A stretch of 64,000 nucleotides of DNA from Plantago ovata (taxonomy: Eukaryota; Streptophyta; Magnoliopsida; Lamiales; Plantaginaceae): the NCBI GenBank assembly GCA_028274465.1, contig CM051455.1, positions 72,522,985 to 72,586,984 on the forward strand, given 5' to 3'. Positions 33,456 to 44,008 of the stretch are shown here, piece by piece; the first letter of the stretch is position 1, and each line of letters starts with the position of its first letter. The notes beneath the pieces were generated by a model. It saw nothing but the letters and a program-made list of their open reading frames with translations. It did not search any database and was not told the origin of the DNA. Made by a program: the position numbers and the translations under genes.

Positions 33456-33836
33456 CTTTTAAACTTAGAAAATATGAGATATCTAAGTAAGGGGGAACTT
33501 TCAGCAAGTATCTAGATTGTTAATTCAAACTCGCTGAAAAGATTCTTGTCTATTTCAGCAAGCAATCTATCCCTTATTACTCGGTAAAATCAATTTGTGA
33601 CGTTAAGCTGGCACAGATAAACTCGCAATAAATCATGACATGAAATTCAATCGTGGCCATTGATTAAAAGGAGTTATAATCTAATGGCTAACAAAACAAA
33701 GAGAGAGAGTGCTCTGACGGTTTTAGTTAGTGGGCCACTACGCATTCAATGCAAAGGCTCCACTATCTCCAGTGTTTCTCTGTTTTACCCTTGCTGAGAG
33801 CTCAAATCGATTGAGTTTCTCACACACCAGAGACAC

Positions 33837-33844
33837 TATATAAA
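33837..33844 (+). promoter_or_regulatory. TATA box upstream of aORF
   Basis: TATATAAA, 133 nt before ATG 33977, with the same spacing as in copy 1. The flanking GAGACACTATA also occurs at the TATA box of the family LTR (18766-18776). Confidence 0.5.
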
Positions 33845-36041
33845 GAAGGAGTTAGAGAAATGACAAAATTCTTTAACTCACATTTCCTTTCTCTGCAATT
33901 TCTAGCCTGAAACTACTGTACCTCCGGTCAAAAAGCAAACTATCTTTTTCGTACAATTTCTTGCTCTATATAAGAAATGGCTCCCAAGAGACAGTCATCT
34001 AAGTCCTCAAAATCGTCAAAGGTTGACAGTGCTGAAACACGCATTGCTCCGGTGACTACTCTGGCCCCAAACACAGCGAAAGTTGTGTTGAAAAACGACC
34101 GAATCACTGTAAAACCTATGCCTCCGTCATATCTTGACACTGCAAAGTGTGAGATGTTGATGCAATGGGGAGGTTTGCAAAAGAAAAGTACATTAGGTAC
34201 TTTTATGAACAAGAACTTGATGACCAAAATGAAGAGGCGCTTGAGTTCATCAAGCAGCAAGGCCTCATGAACTTTATCTCTGCTCGCACTAAGCAAGTGA
34301 GCATGATTGATACCATGGAGTTCTACAACAATGCAGAAATCCAGTCCCTTACAGACAGTAATGGAGTCACTGAAAAAGTGATCCTTACTTATGTTCAGAA
34401 CACGCAAATCGTCCTGAAATGGACTGATTTAGCGGAGATTTTTCAGATTCCAACCACTGGAACTGAAGATGACGTCACTGCCACTGACGAAGAAATTGAA
34501 GCTTTCTACAGTGACGTCAGAAATGCAAAAATGAAGAAAGGCGAGATAGCTCCCGTGACTTGGACAAAGCACGTTAAGAGAAAGCATCTCTGCCATTCAC
34601 TTGGTCTAGTAGCTCTGCTACTGATTAAAGTTCTTGACTCCCAAGTTGGAGGAATTGACCAAGTAGGCCTGAGAAGATGGCCATTGCTGATGCATATCTA
34701 TGAAAATAAATCGGAACTTAACTGGGCTAAGTACATTTTCAACAGGCTTGTTGATTGTGTTACTAAGTTTAAGTAAAGGTAGAAGACAACAAGGTCTCAC
34801 CTTCCTTTCCAGTTATGTATGGAATCAAGATATGCTATATCCTTGAACATTTCAGGATTCAGCTAAGAAACCCATTGCCAATCAAGAAATCTGTGTGCAA
34901 TGTGGGAAGATCTTTCTACAAGCAGAATGTACCTAAGATTGCTGGTAAGAAAACCAAGAAGACAACAACTGCAAATGTTGTCAGCACAAGCCAGCAAGAA
35001 AGGTATACAACAGCTGCAGATGTTACCACTCAGCAACTTAGAGATGAAACTGCTGTTGGAGGTGGTAACACAAATGAAACTGCTGTAGAAAATCAACAAG
35101 GTACGTGTACAACAGCCGTTGCTGAAAATGCAACAATAGATGACTCTGGGAAACTGGAGAAATCTAAAAAGAAAAAGAGGAAAGCTGATGATGACACTCA
35201 GACTGCAGCGTCATCAGCAAATCCCGTACCTAAGAGGAAACGGACAAGTAACAAAAGAAAGAAGACACTGGCTTCTCAGTCAGTCCCCAATGTCCAAGAC
35301 TCCTCAGTCAATTCCCAGACAAATGCTGAAACGCATTTGCCAGTAGATGTTGCTGAAATAATTACTGAAACATACATCAGCAATGTTGAAGTGTTTGCGG
35401 AAGCCTTCAACAATCAACTTAACGTTGATAACTCTACTGAGAATAGACCACAAGGCAGTGGAAATGAAATTCCTGCCCAAGTCCCAGATATCTACATTGT
35501 AGATAATCTAGATGATCAAACCATGGAACCAGTAAGCGACATTGCTGCTGATCTGCAAAGAGCGGCACTTGCTGATGCTGCTGAACAGATGGTTGCTGAA
35601 CAAGCAACTCATCAAGTTGCTGAAACCCAGCTTGCTGATGGACCAGTTGCTGAGATAGCAATGGTTCCAGTTCCTGAAGTTGCTGAAACTCAAGAAGCAT
35701 TATTCAAAGACGCATCTCTTGATGCTGAGAATACTGGCCCAAGTTCACCCAAGACTTCAATTGACAAAGTCCAGCTTGTACTGGAAGATTTAAGCAAACA
35801 AATGGAGTTGGAGATTGAAGAATCATCCAACAAGTCAATTGATCTCTTCATGACAAGCAGTGAGCTTAAAGGTCAAGATGCTTCTGCTCAACTTGTCAAT
35901 TCAGAGACAAGGGAGATTGCTGAAACCGCACAGCTTTCTCAGTTAGAGCAAAATCAGAAGTCTGCTGAAGAAACAGTCCAAGAAGCTGAAGAAACTGTTA
36001 ATGCTGAAAGGACTGAGCCACAACCTGTCCTTCCTCAGCAG

Positions 36042-36115
36042 GTAGTTAATTCAACCATCAGTAAAACTTCAAATTCTGAAAATTGTTCTTTTGCTAAAAT
36101 TATTCTTCTCTACAG
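36042..36115 (+). other. Mini-intron 1 of aORF (74 nt)
   Basis: CAG|GTAGTTAA ... CTCTACAG|ACT, phase 0 on both sides. At 74 nt it shifts the frame if retained: the upstream frame then hits a stop at 36186-36188. Its removal joins PVLPQQ to TSQDASQMVAEAS, the frame that is open downstream. The same acceptor (TTTCTTTACAG|ACTTCTCATGA) is kept in the diverged copy at 45190-45493. Confidence 0.75.
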
Positions 36116-36184
36116 ACTTCTCAAGATGCAAGTCAGATGGTTGCTGAAGCCTCTGCACCAGAACCAACACTCCCTGCTCAGCAG

Positions 36185-36256
36185 GTAGTTAATAATTTTG
36201 GTATAAAAACTAAGTTTGACAGCTTAGTACTTGTGTCTAATTTTAATTTATTTCAG
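36185..36256 (+). other. Mini-intron 2 of aORF (72 nt)
   Basis: CAG|GTAGTTAA ... TTTATTTCAG|GATG, phase 0, 72 nt, AT-rich with a T-rich 3' end. It contains no in-frame stop, so retention is also readable. Conserved at 1357-1428 in copy 1, and its donor (CTCAGCAG|GTAGATGA) in the copy at 45190-45493. Confidence 0.65.
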
Positions 36257-36334
36257 GATGAACAAATGGAGGATGCTACTCAAGCTCCTCATGGAATGGA
36301 AATTGTACTACATGAGCTTGCTGACTCTCAGCAG

Positions 36335-36409
36335 GTAAATCATGTTTCAGATTTAAACTCTAAAACAATTCTCCAAACCAATCCTGATCTAAATAAAATT
36401 CTTTTTCAG
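36335..36409 (+). other. Mini-intron 3 of aORF (75 nt)
   Basis: CAG|GTAAATCA ... CTTTTTCAG|GCTC, phase 0, 75 nt, conserved at 1204-1278. The three introns separate exons of 69 and 78 nt, each ending in CAGCAG (protein QQ). Confidence 0.65.
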
Positions 36410-38011
36410 GCTCAAAAGGAGACCACTGAAGTGGTACTCATCACTGAAGATCAGCAAGTAAGTTCTGAAGAACTTTACTTGAGCTTCAAGAGGACAACTT
36501 TGTCAAGAGTTGCTAAGTCCGTCAGCAACTGGCAAAGATATAGGAGAATGGACTTCTCAGATCTTCACCTTCATCTCTCAAATGAGAAAAAGAGATCTTC
36601 ACTGCTGAAGCTCGAAACATTTGTCCACTCCATCCTTCCTGAAGAAATGACATATTCTCAGCAAATGAGTTCAAATCTGATTGCTCAAATCAGAGAGAAT
36701 ATGAAGGCCAAATTTAAGAGTGCCTCTCCAGCTGAACAAGCTGTGATGCTCAAAGGTCTTTTGTTCCTGTGGTGGCTGATCCCCACAAATTAACTGAGGA
36801 AGAGGAAGTGACAAGTGTTGCTTTGTACAAGCACGTTGAGCTAGTCATTTTGACAGATGATGAAGAAGAAGAAGAAGATGAGAACATTCCCACTGATCCA
36901 AGTGATGATGAAGGAAAGATTCTAAGGACAAAAGGATGACGATGATGACAATCAAGGTCCAAGTCCTGGTGCTGGTGGATTAAAGTTACACACTGCTGAA
37001 ACTAATCCTCTGACAATCAGCAAGCTGAACAACAACAATCTCAGCAAGAATCTCAACCTCCTCCTGCTGCTGCTGAAAATCAAGCACCTGTACAAGGTGC
37101 TGATACTGAAGAAGAATACGCCAGAAAAAGGGCTGCCTTGAAAAATGGCAAAAGTCCAGTTTCTGATGCCAAGGTTACTGAAGAAAACCTTGAAGATGAG
37201 GATGAAGAAGATGAAGATTACCAACGAGCTCTACAAATAGTCTCGTGATCCATGCAAGGCATACGCAGGATCTGGAAATTGGTGAATCTTCAAGAAAAAA
37301 TCAAAGGAAGTTCCATCCCTTCCACTTACTACTGGCGAAACTCCAGTTATTGAGTCTCAAACGTTGCCTTCAGCAACTACTCAATTAAAACTAACTACTG
37401 GCGAAACTCCAGTAATTGAGCCCAAACTCAATTGAAACAACTATCTACTGGTGAAACTCCAGTCGTTGAGTCTGAAGTGTTGCCATCAGCAACCTCAACA
37501 AAAAGGAAGTGAAGCTACTGACAAAGGCTCAAAGTCGCTCAACTTGATGAATCTGAGGATGATGACGACTTGTCAGAAAATGAAGATGACAATCCAAGCG
37601 AGACCCAAAAGTCGTTCAGATTCCTCCTCTAATTACTCACTATGAAGAGATTCATTAAGGGCCGAGTTGCTTTTTACAGATGATCAGTTTGCTACTGAAC
37701 TTAAGGCTCACTCCTTGACACCTAATTAGTGCCGTTCCCAGAGTTGAGGAGTTTACTCCCAGAATTCTCGCACTAAAGAAAGTCCATGATGCCTGCAAAG
37801 CTGAAGATGAGGCATTGCTTGCTGAGAGCCCACTTGACATTGGAAAATATTGGCTACAGTGCTGAGACGCACTACAACTTAACCATAGCTCAGAAAGACA
37901 TCAGTCTTTATCACAAGCTATGAAGAAGATGTAAGTCAAGCTCTCTTGCGGGCAAAGAATGCTCTCGTCAAGCACAGAATATTATGGATGAGAGGCCGCA
38001 ACAAAGAAAAG

Positions 38012-38111
38012 NNNNNNNNNNNNNNNNNNNNNNNNNNNNNNNNNNNNNNNNNNNNNNNNNNNNNNNNNNNNNNNNNNNNNNNNNNNNNNNNNNNNNNNNN
38101 NNNNNNNNNNN
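38012..38111. other. Assembly gap, 100 N
   Basis: Exactly 100 N, the usual placeholder for a gap of unknown size. The missing part should include the end of the Copia aORF, its 3' LTR and the start of the Gypsy C 3' region. Confidence 0.97.
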
Positions 38112-39672
38112 AGTATTGGTTCGACTCTTTGAGGAAAAAGTCTTAACTTTGTGAAAAAAAAAGTAAGTCCTCAGTTTCATAGGCACGGGACAACCAGTCG
38201 GATTTTAACATGTTCATTAAGCGTCACTGACTAGGTCCAGTAGAGAAGGTTACGAGAGACTATCTTGTCTTGAAATAAGTCTTATGTTGAATGTGTATGA
38301 GTCATCGAGACATTCTTCAACCTATATTCATCTTATGATTTGTATGGTTTTTGTTCATATTTTTTTTGATAGATTCAATAGATTAGTTCATTTCATTTGG
38401 CATGAGACTCCATTTTTTGTGTTGCATTGTTTTTTGCATTAGAGTCTAGCTTAGTTGCTTGAGGACAAGCGAAGGTTGGTTTGGGGAGTTTGATGAACTG
38501 TATTTTACATTTCATTCGAGTCTTTTTTCACCAATTTAGCTATCATCTATGTTAATTTAGCTATATTTAGTGCATTTTATTAGAATAGTGCACGTTTTCC
38601 TTTAGTTTGTATTTACATGTTTTGGTGTGAAAAACGAGGTTTTTCGGGCAATTATATTGAAGTAGACAAGAAATTGGTGTTTCGAAGACCTTTTTGGAGT
38701 ATCTAGAAGATTCTGGATAGGATTTGAAGTCTGGGGGTCGAGTCTGAAGGCTAAAAGTTCACTAGAAGCCAAAAACCGAGTCCGAAAAGGAAAAGAAATC
38801 AAAAACGCATCGAAAACGCGTCACCAACCGACTGGAGGTCCCGGCGAGTCGCCCGGGACGTGGGGCGAACCACCCCACCCCAGGCGAATCGCCTGGTGTG
38901 TGGGGCGACTCGCCCCACACCTGCCGAATGCCTATATATAGTTGCTCAGTTTTCTCCGTTTTTCATACTTTTCCAGACCTTTTCTCATTAGTTTTAGGTA
39001 GGAATTCTCCAGAGGCTGTTCTGGGGATTCTTAGCTTAGGAGATACTTTTTTTTATCGTTTTGGAGCTTGTAAGATCGCGATTCTTCGGAGATTGACGAC
39101 CTCGGTAACATTGTATCTTACAGTTTTTCTATTTATATTTATTTATCTTTCAACATGTTTTCATTAATTCTTTCTATGACTTCTGTTGATTGCATGACAT
39201 CTATGAGTAGCTAAACTTATCGTTGGTGATAGTATGTGATTTCTTAGCGAAGGGTTAATAATTATGCTGATGGCTGTAAAGCGAATTAGACTTTGAGTTA
39301 TTGCTTATTTTTTTGATCTATCTAAAACCTCTATCTTCGTAGTGTTGAATTATAACGAACACAATTGGACAATTCATTGATCAAAGATCTCTATGCAAAA
39401 CGATCGGGTACTTCATGCATGATTATTAACCTACTATGCTTTGATGATCATACTATCACCAGCCACCATTATCTGATAAGAAAAACCTTTGCTAAGTAGT
39501 TTGTTGATTTTATAGTTTAAGTTAGATTAGATAAAGTTAGTTATAGTCCTTAGAGATCGACACTCGAGGTTATTTTACTTCTACACTACGGTTTTCGTTG
39601 TAGTTGTGAATTGCCTTTGGCTAAATAAAAATTTATTTGATTAATTAGAATCTGACAAATTCCGGTTCATCA
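38112..39672 (+). mobile_element. Gypsy family C, 3' end with 3' LTR
   Basis: Part of the conserved Gypsy 3' module (38112-38330), a polypurine end (GGTTTGGGGAG, about 38477-38488) and a complete LTR (38491-39672). The base after the LTR belongs to the minus-strand C element, so this is probably the 3' end of a separate plus-strand insertion. Confidence 0.8.
38491..39672 (+). repeat. LTR of Gypsy family C
   Basis: 1182 bp, TGATGAACTGTATTTTACA to CCGGTTCATCA; inverted termini TGATGAA/TTCATCA. Palindrome cluster at 38831-38927 (CAGGCGAATCGCCTG, GGGGCGACTCGCCCC). Relatives at 44009-45189(-) and 56815-58015(+). Confidence 0.92.
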
Positions 39673-39707
39673 AACCGCAGCCGTGGGGTTCTTCATTTGA
39701 TACCTAG

Positions 39708-40562
39708 TTAGCTGCACATCAATAGTCGAAGGGGAAAGGCAGCGACCTCGCAATCCCCCTCATCAATGTCATCGACCCCGTAATATTTACAATATGTTGT
39801 GATGAAGCTCGAAAAAATGAAGGGCTTCTTCTTCTTCTCCCAATGGCGCTCATATTCGGCATACATGATTTGACCGATGTCTATTCGATGCTTGCCTATC
39901 AAGCAGTAGAGGAGCTCGGCATAATTCGGCTGTATCCACGTGTCATTCACTCTAGGGATCAAGTTGAAAATGCAGAATTTCATAACCACCTTAGCCTCGA
40001 TGGTAAGGTCACTTTGATGGATCCGTGCAGGTTGTGCTCCGATATCTGGATACCTATATTCCTTGTTGCAAATCACACCTGTAATGGCACATCCGATCCC
40101 CCTAGTAGCCCTTGAGTACTCGTAGGATTAGTTGCTTTCGGTGAACTCCCGCTCCCCAAGATGGATGAATGCATAAATTGAGGCCGGCGTCCATGGCACA
40201 ATTACGCCTCGAATGAGTACCCCCTCCTTCTTCTCAAGATCAATGTATCGAGCATAGAACTCATGGAGGAGGCTCGTATCGTACCCCTTGAATCGGTTGG
40301 AAGTATACCAACCCCAATTCCTTTTCCTCGCCAGACGGGAGAGCGTCTTGTACCCCGCCCTGTGAGCTAATTCATCCGGAATGTCTATCCTTCTATCCGG
40401 TATAATTGATCGCCCACCTTGAGCTAGCTCCGCTTCGAGCCTCTGTCGGACATCGATTGCGGCTAGAGACAACTCGAACAGCTCGTGGGAAGGTTGAGAG
40501 CTTGATGCTGCCCCCTTACCGTTCTTACTTGAGCCAGCTTTCTTCTTGTCTCGTGGAGCCAT
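39708..40562 (-). pseudogene. PF20167-type putative plant transposon protein, one stop
   Basis: ATG 40562 (MAPRDKKKAGSSKNGKG) is preferred to a Met six codons upstream because it opens the basic, Ser-rich start seen in such proteins. About 284 codons. Recognisable blocks: ARKRNWGWYTSNRFKGYDTS, LLHEFYARYIDLEKKEGVL, IRGVIVPWTPASIYAFIHL, LTIEAKVVMKFCIFNLIPR and LLYCLIGKHRIDIGQIMYAE. One in-frame TAA at 40128-40130 is the only lesion seen up to the natural-looking stop at 39708. The order of blocks (GW..F, LLHEFYA, VRG..VP.TP, then a hydrophobic region) parallels 25138-26112, though the sequences are quite different. Confidence 0.7.
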
Positions 40563-41705
40563 GATTCCTACAAACAGCAATTAGTATCTTGTATGACACA
40601 AAATAGATTTATGCATATGCAAATGCAAGAGTGAACATACGAGTGATATATACAACAATCGAACTCCTAAAAACCTCCATGTCTAGTCTAGCTATTTCAA
40701 CATGCAACATATCAATGTAACTTCTACATGCACATATCACATTATGCTCTTGCTAGACAACAAATAGCCTTAAATCTTAGGCTCAATTCATACCATAGTA
40801 GCAAAAAATCTAGCATCACAAATCCTCAACTTCACCAATCATGCATTCTACCATCATGCCCATCATTATCACATCAACAAACACAAGTTTAAACATGGAA
40901 TGAAAGAAAAAGAAACATTGCACCTTAAGACATAGATATCTAGTAGGTAAAATTCTCAATCCAACAAACCAAGCATAATTGAACATGCAATTGATAGTGA
41001 ATAACGTTTCTAATCACACAAATCACCAACCCACACATCATACATGCCTAATTGAAGCATAAATCAAAAAAGCCCCAAATTTGAAAAAATTAGGGTTCAT
41101 GTGAAGATACCTCAGATATGGAAAATGAATTTACTAGTGCGAAAGTTGTTCGGATGAAATGAAAGAGCACGTAATGGGCTTCGATTGAAGCTAAAGAACA
41201 CAAAATTTGATGGAATATTGAAGGTTTTATGAAAGATTGAAGAATTTTCGATTTTTTCGGACTTTAGGGAGTAAGAAGTGAAGAAGATGAAGAAAATGAG
41301 GAAAAAGGGGGGTTTTCCCGTTTTTGTACTCTCACACGGTGTGGGGCGAACCGCCCCGTGTGTGGGGCGACTCGCCCCCCACGTCCAGAGAGTTTCACGC
41401 TCTCTGGACATGTGGGGCGACTCGCCCCCCATGGGGGGCGATTCGCCCACCACCTTCAGAGGTAGGGAGACGAAAACTAAGTTTTTAATCCCCGAAAACC
41501 ATTTTACTCATAAAACCACTTGAAAAAGTTCACTCAAACAAAAACATAAGCACAAACGACACAGAGACGAACAAATTCACATATGAAAAGCAAATTGTTC
41601 AATGTATGACTGCATGCAATAAAGCTGTAAAAAAGCGATAAAAAAACTACGGGTTGCCTCCCGGATAGAGCCATTGTTTATAGTCTTTGACTCGACTCCT
41701 TGCGC
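40563..41705 (-). other. Non-coding stretch between protease and extra ORF
   Basis: No gene. AT-rich DNA (40580-41330) plus a GC-rich palindrome cluster (41335-41455). It corresponds to 23772-25137 of the B element. Open frames across the cluster are repeat by-products. Confidence 0.7.
41335..41455 (-). repeat. Palindrome cluster, GGGGCGANTCGCCCC type
   Basis: Variants of TGGGGCGAGTCGCCCCA (four to five copies), plus CCAGAGAG and CTCTCTGG arms about 10 nt apart at 41383-41407. The same GGCGANTCGCC words are found in this element's LTR (44756-44842), as expected for a family-specific cassette. Confidence 0.8.
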
Positions 41706-42235
41706 CTAGATCTTCTTCTTGAGGGTACTAGACTTCCCCTTCATGGATCTTCTCCTCATGCCACGAACCTGTGAATAAGAATGAACATAGACAGCAAGAC
41801 CACAGTAGTTAATGGTGTGAGAAGCATTGAAGTGATCAGGTGGATCAGATATGGCTCGCAAAACATGTCGCTTGCCATCCACCTCAATGGTGCAAGTCCT
41901 TCGGTAGATGTCTATCATGGAGCGTAGTTTAGTCAAGAACATTCGTCCTAAGAGAACGACATCTCCCATCCCAGGTGTAGACACCGGCATAACTACAAAA
42001 TTGGTGTACACATAAGCTTCAACAATCTTAACCAATACGTTCTTCACAACGCCTTCGGGTCTCACAAAGGATCCATCCGCCAATTGCACAATAGCCTTAT
42101 GCTCAGATAGTTTTCCAAGGCTATTTTTCTCAATCACATTCATTGGGAGCACACTAGAGTAAGATCCCGTGTCTAGTGTGGCACGAACTTCTTCAAGTTT
42201 ACGAATCCCGACCTTAACATCGAAACTTTAAGGGA
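41706..42235 (-). pseudogene. Gypsy aspartic protease
   Basis: Starts SFDVKVGIRKLEEVRATLDT with the active site DTGS intact (Asp codon 42171-42173), followed by SVLPMNVIEKNSLGKLSEH, IVQLADGSFVRPEGVVKNV, VYTNFVVMPVSTPGMGDVV and MIDIYRRTCTIEVDGKRHV, ending GKSSTLKKKI. The domain itself is undamaged, but two stops (near 42250 and 42232) separate it from gag, and in a gag-pro polyprotein it could not be made. The corresponding B protease is continuous with gag but has lost its Gly. Confidence 0.82.
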
Positions 42236-42251
42236 CTGGCTCGGGATCCCC

Positions 42252-43864
42252 TTACTCCTCCCCACTCTCATCAGAACCAAGGTCCTTCTCTTCTTCCTTG
42301 GCTAGTGGGGGTTCTTTATCCTTGCAACACTCGCACTTAGCAACCTTCTTGATGGTGATTTCAACAGGTAGATCACCCACTAAGGTAATGGACAACGACT
42401 TCTCAGTGTTGATAGGTAGCTTACCTTGCTCCCTACTTGCTCCTCGGTCGATCAACTGTTGCATCTTTTCATGGGCAAGCCTAGTGCTCTCTTCCAATCG
42501 ATCAAGCCTCGCCCTAGTCTTCTCGGAATCTTCTTCATAACGCTTAAGAAAACTTTGGGTGTGATCAACCATCTTTTGCAAGTTCTCCATCAGTAGAGTT
42601 GTCTTCGACTTCGGTTGCTCTTTCGGAGCGGGATTTTCATAGTGGTCATTACCATAGTTAAGCCTACTACGGTCTTGGTTAGGGCCATAAGTTTGGCTAG
42701 CTGGTGCATATCCTTGATTGTTTCGGAATCCTCTTCTCCAAAATCCACCTCGAGGATTCCTACCGTCTTGTCCGTAGCTAGCTTCTTGAGTACCAAATTC
42801 CGTAGCAAAGGCTTCCTCTTTGCCTCCTTGAACCCAATTGCCATCATCATATGCAAGATCCGATGTATACATATGAGCTCCATGCCCATAGTTCTTGCAT
42901 ATTCGGCAAACTTCGTTTGACACAGATGTTCCAGTGGCGCTCTTGAGGACTTGCTTCAACTCGTTGGTAAAGCACTCGAATTGATCCCCGTTCCCCCCAT
43001 ACATAGGGGCTTCCTGAGTAGGTGGAGCTTCAGATCCACGTCTCCTAACCATCGCTCTTGGATCCTTCAATTGCGATTCCTTAGCAAGCCTTTCGAAAAC
43101 CGCCCAGACGACTTCCGCGGTTTCCTCCCAAATATTGCCACGGCATTGGAAATCCACCACTTGTTGGTTCTCGAAGGTTAGTCCATTGTAGAAGTGTTGG
43201 ACTAGATCCGAAAGCTCAAAACCATGGTGAGGGAACTTGTTCATGAGGTCTTGGAACATCTCAAACGCGGTGTAGATGGTCTCATCATAGTCTTGTTTGA
43301 ACCCAGTGATTTGTGCCTTAAGCGCGGTGGTCAAGGTGTGAGGGAAGTATTTCTCCATGAAAGGTGAAAAAACCTTCTCCCAAGTGTCCAGCGAGCCCGC
43401 CAGTAGAGAACTCAACCATGACTTGGCTCTGTCGCCAAGCCCATAGCAAAAACCTTCATTCTCAACTCATCCGTTGTTATTTCAGCTCCGGGTCGTGGGA
43501 GTTGGTTGACGAAATCATCTATATTGTGCAAGTACCCCATCACATCTTCCCTTGCCAAGCCATAGAACCTCAAAAGTTGTTGGAATGCGTGGTTCTTGAT
43601 TTCCAGATCATGAGTTGCAGACGAAAGAACAATCGCCGGTCCCCTCATACGATCCTTGGAGGGTTGAACCCATGCTTTCAGTGGTCTAGCTTCTGCCATT
43701 CCGTCGATTTCCTTGAAAAGATTGTGTAGAGATTCAGAGAAATCGGTATCCTCTATTTCCTCTAGTTCACGTCTTCGAAGTAGTCTCCTTCTTTTGTGGT
43801 AGACTCTGTCGATCTCAGCAATTGAATCACCAAGCGGTGTTCCTCTAGATCGTGTATGTCGCAT
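42252..43864 (-). pseudogene. Gypsy gag, nearly intact
   Basis: Starts MRHTRSRGTPLGDSIAEIDR at 43864. Blocks: GPAIVLSSATHDLEIKNHAF, RFYGLAREDVMGYLHNIDDF, a frame break near 43413, AGSLDTWEKVFSPFMEKYF, NKFPHHGFELSDLVQHFYNG, a zinc knuckle CRICKNYGHGAHMYTS whose final Cys is Tyr, a Gly/Asn-rich tail with TYGPNQDRSRLNYGND, and a predicted helical, charged C-terminus (KMVDHTQSFLKRYEEDSEKT). It ends with an acidic tail at 42252. Order and length match the family B gag. One frameshift and the knuckle change are the only lesions seen. Confidence 0.85.
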
Positions 43865-43987
43865 ACACTATCTGTAATAAGCTAGGAAAGGAGTATTAGA
43901 TAGAGATTAAATAGAAAAATAAAAACAACTAAAACTAGGAATTGAATGCTGAAAATATAAATAAGCTAAACAGAAAAAGGAGTATAG

Positions 43988-44005
43988 TCCCCGGCAACGG
44001 CGCCA
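43988..44005 (-). other. Primer binding site, tRNA-Asp type
   Basis: Minus strand TGGCGCCGTTGCCGGGGA, identical to the site at 13706-13723, three bases from the LTR. Confidence 0.92.
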
Positions 44006-44008
44006 ATT

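Larger units (their letters stand above)
33164..33976 (+). other. Spacer between pol and aORF
   Basis: No gene. The first third holds the hairpin array (33179-33455). The rest reads like a plant promoter: T-rich and CA-rich stretches, TATATAAA at 33837-33844 and a second TATATAAG 11 nt before the aORF ATG. It contains an internal TTTGTTAGGAAACTTGAT near 33223, which resembles the start of the LTR. Confidence 0.75.
28985..38011 (+). mobile_element. Copia family A: gag end, pol, spacer, aORF
   Basis: The longest continuous view of family A. In order: end of gag (28985-29681), protease-integrase-RT-RNase H (29705-33163), a structured spacer (33164-33976) and the aORF (33977 on), stopped by the assembly gap at 38012. 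The 5' LTR and most of gag are missing. The pol copy at 52283-54793 is near-identical by eye. Confidence 0.9.
33977..38011 (+). pseudogene. aORF of Copia family A with three mini-introns, decayed
   Basis: ATG 33977, MAPKRQSSKSSKSS. The N-terminal globular part includes ARTKQVSMIDTMEFYNNAEI, VLKWTDLAEIFQIPTTG and LGLVALLLIKVLDSQVGGID. Single-base indels lie near 34174 and 34775. Next: KKKKRKADDD and KRKRTSNKRKK basic stretches, a long Ala/Glu/Gln part with many VAE and ADG words, three introns (36042-36409), EELYLSFKRTTLSRVAKSV, a frameshift near 36765, an acidic run (36855-36960) and TTGETP repeats (37330-37480). Beyond 37650 it is badly decayed, and it stops at the gap. Full length exceeds 1300 codons if the end seen at 16871-17911 is added. 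Function unknown. Confidence 0.75.

Noticed and set aside
33977..38011. Retroviral-type envelope gene
   Set aside because: The position fits an env-like ORF, but I see no signal peptide, transmembrane segment, cleavage site or Cys pattern. It is charged, Gln/Glu-rich and has nuclear-signal-like stretches, so env is not supported.
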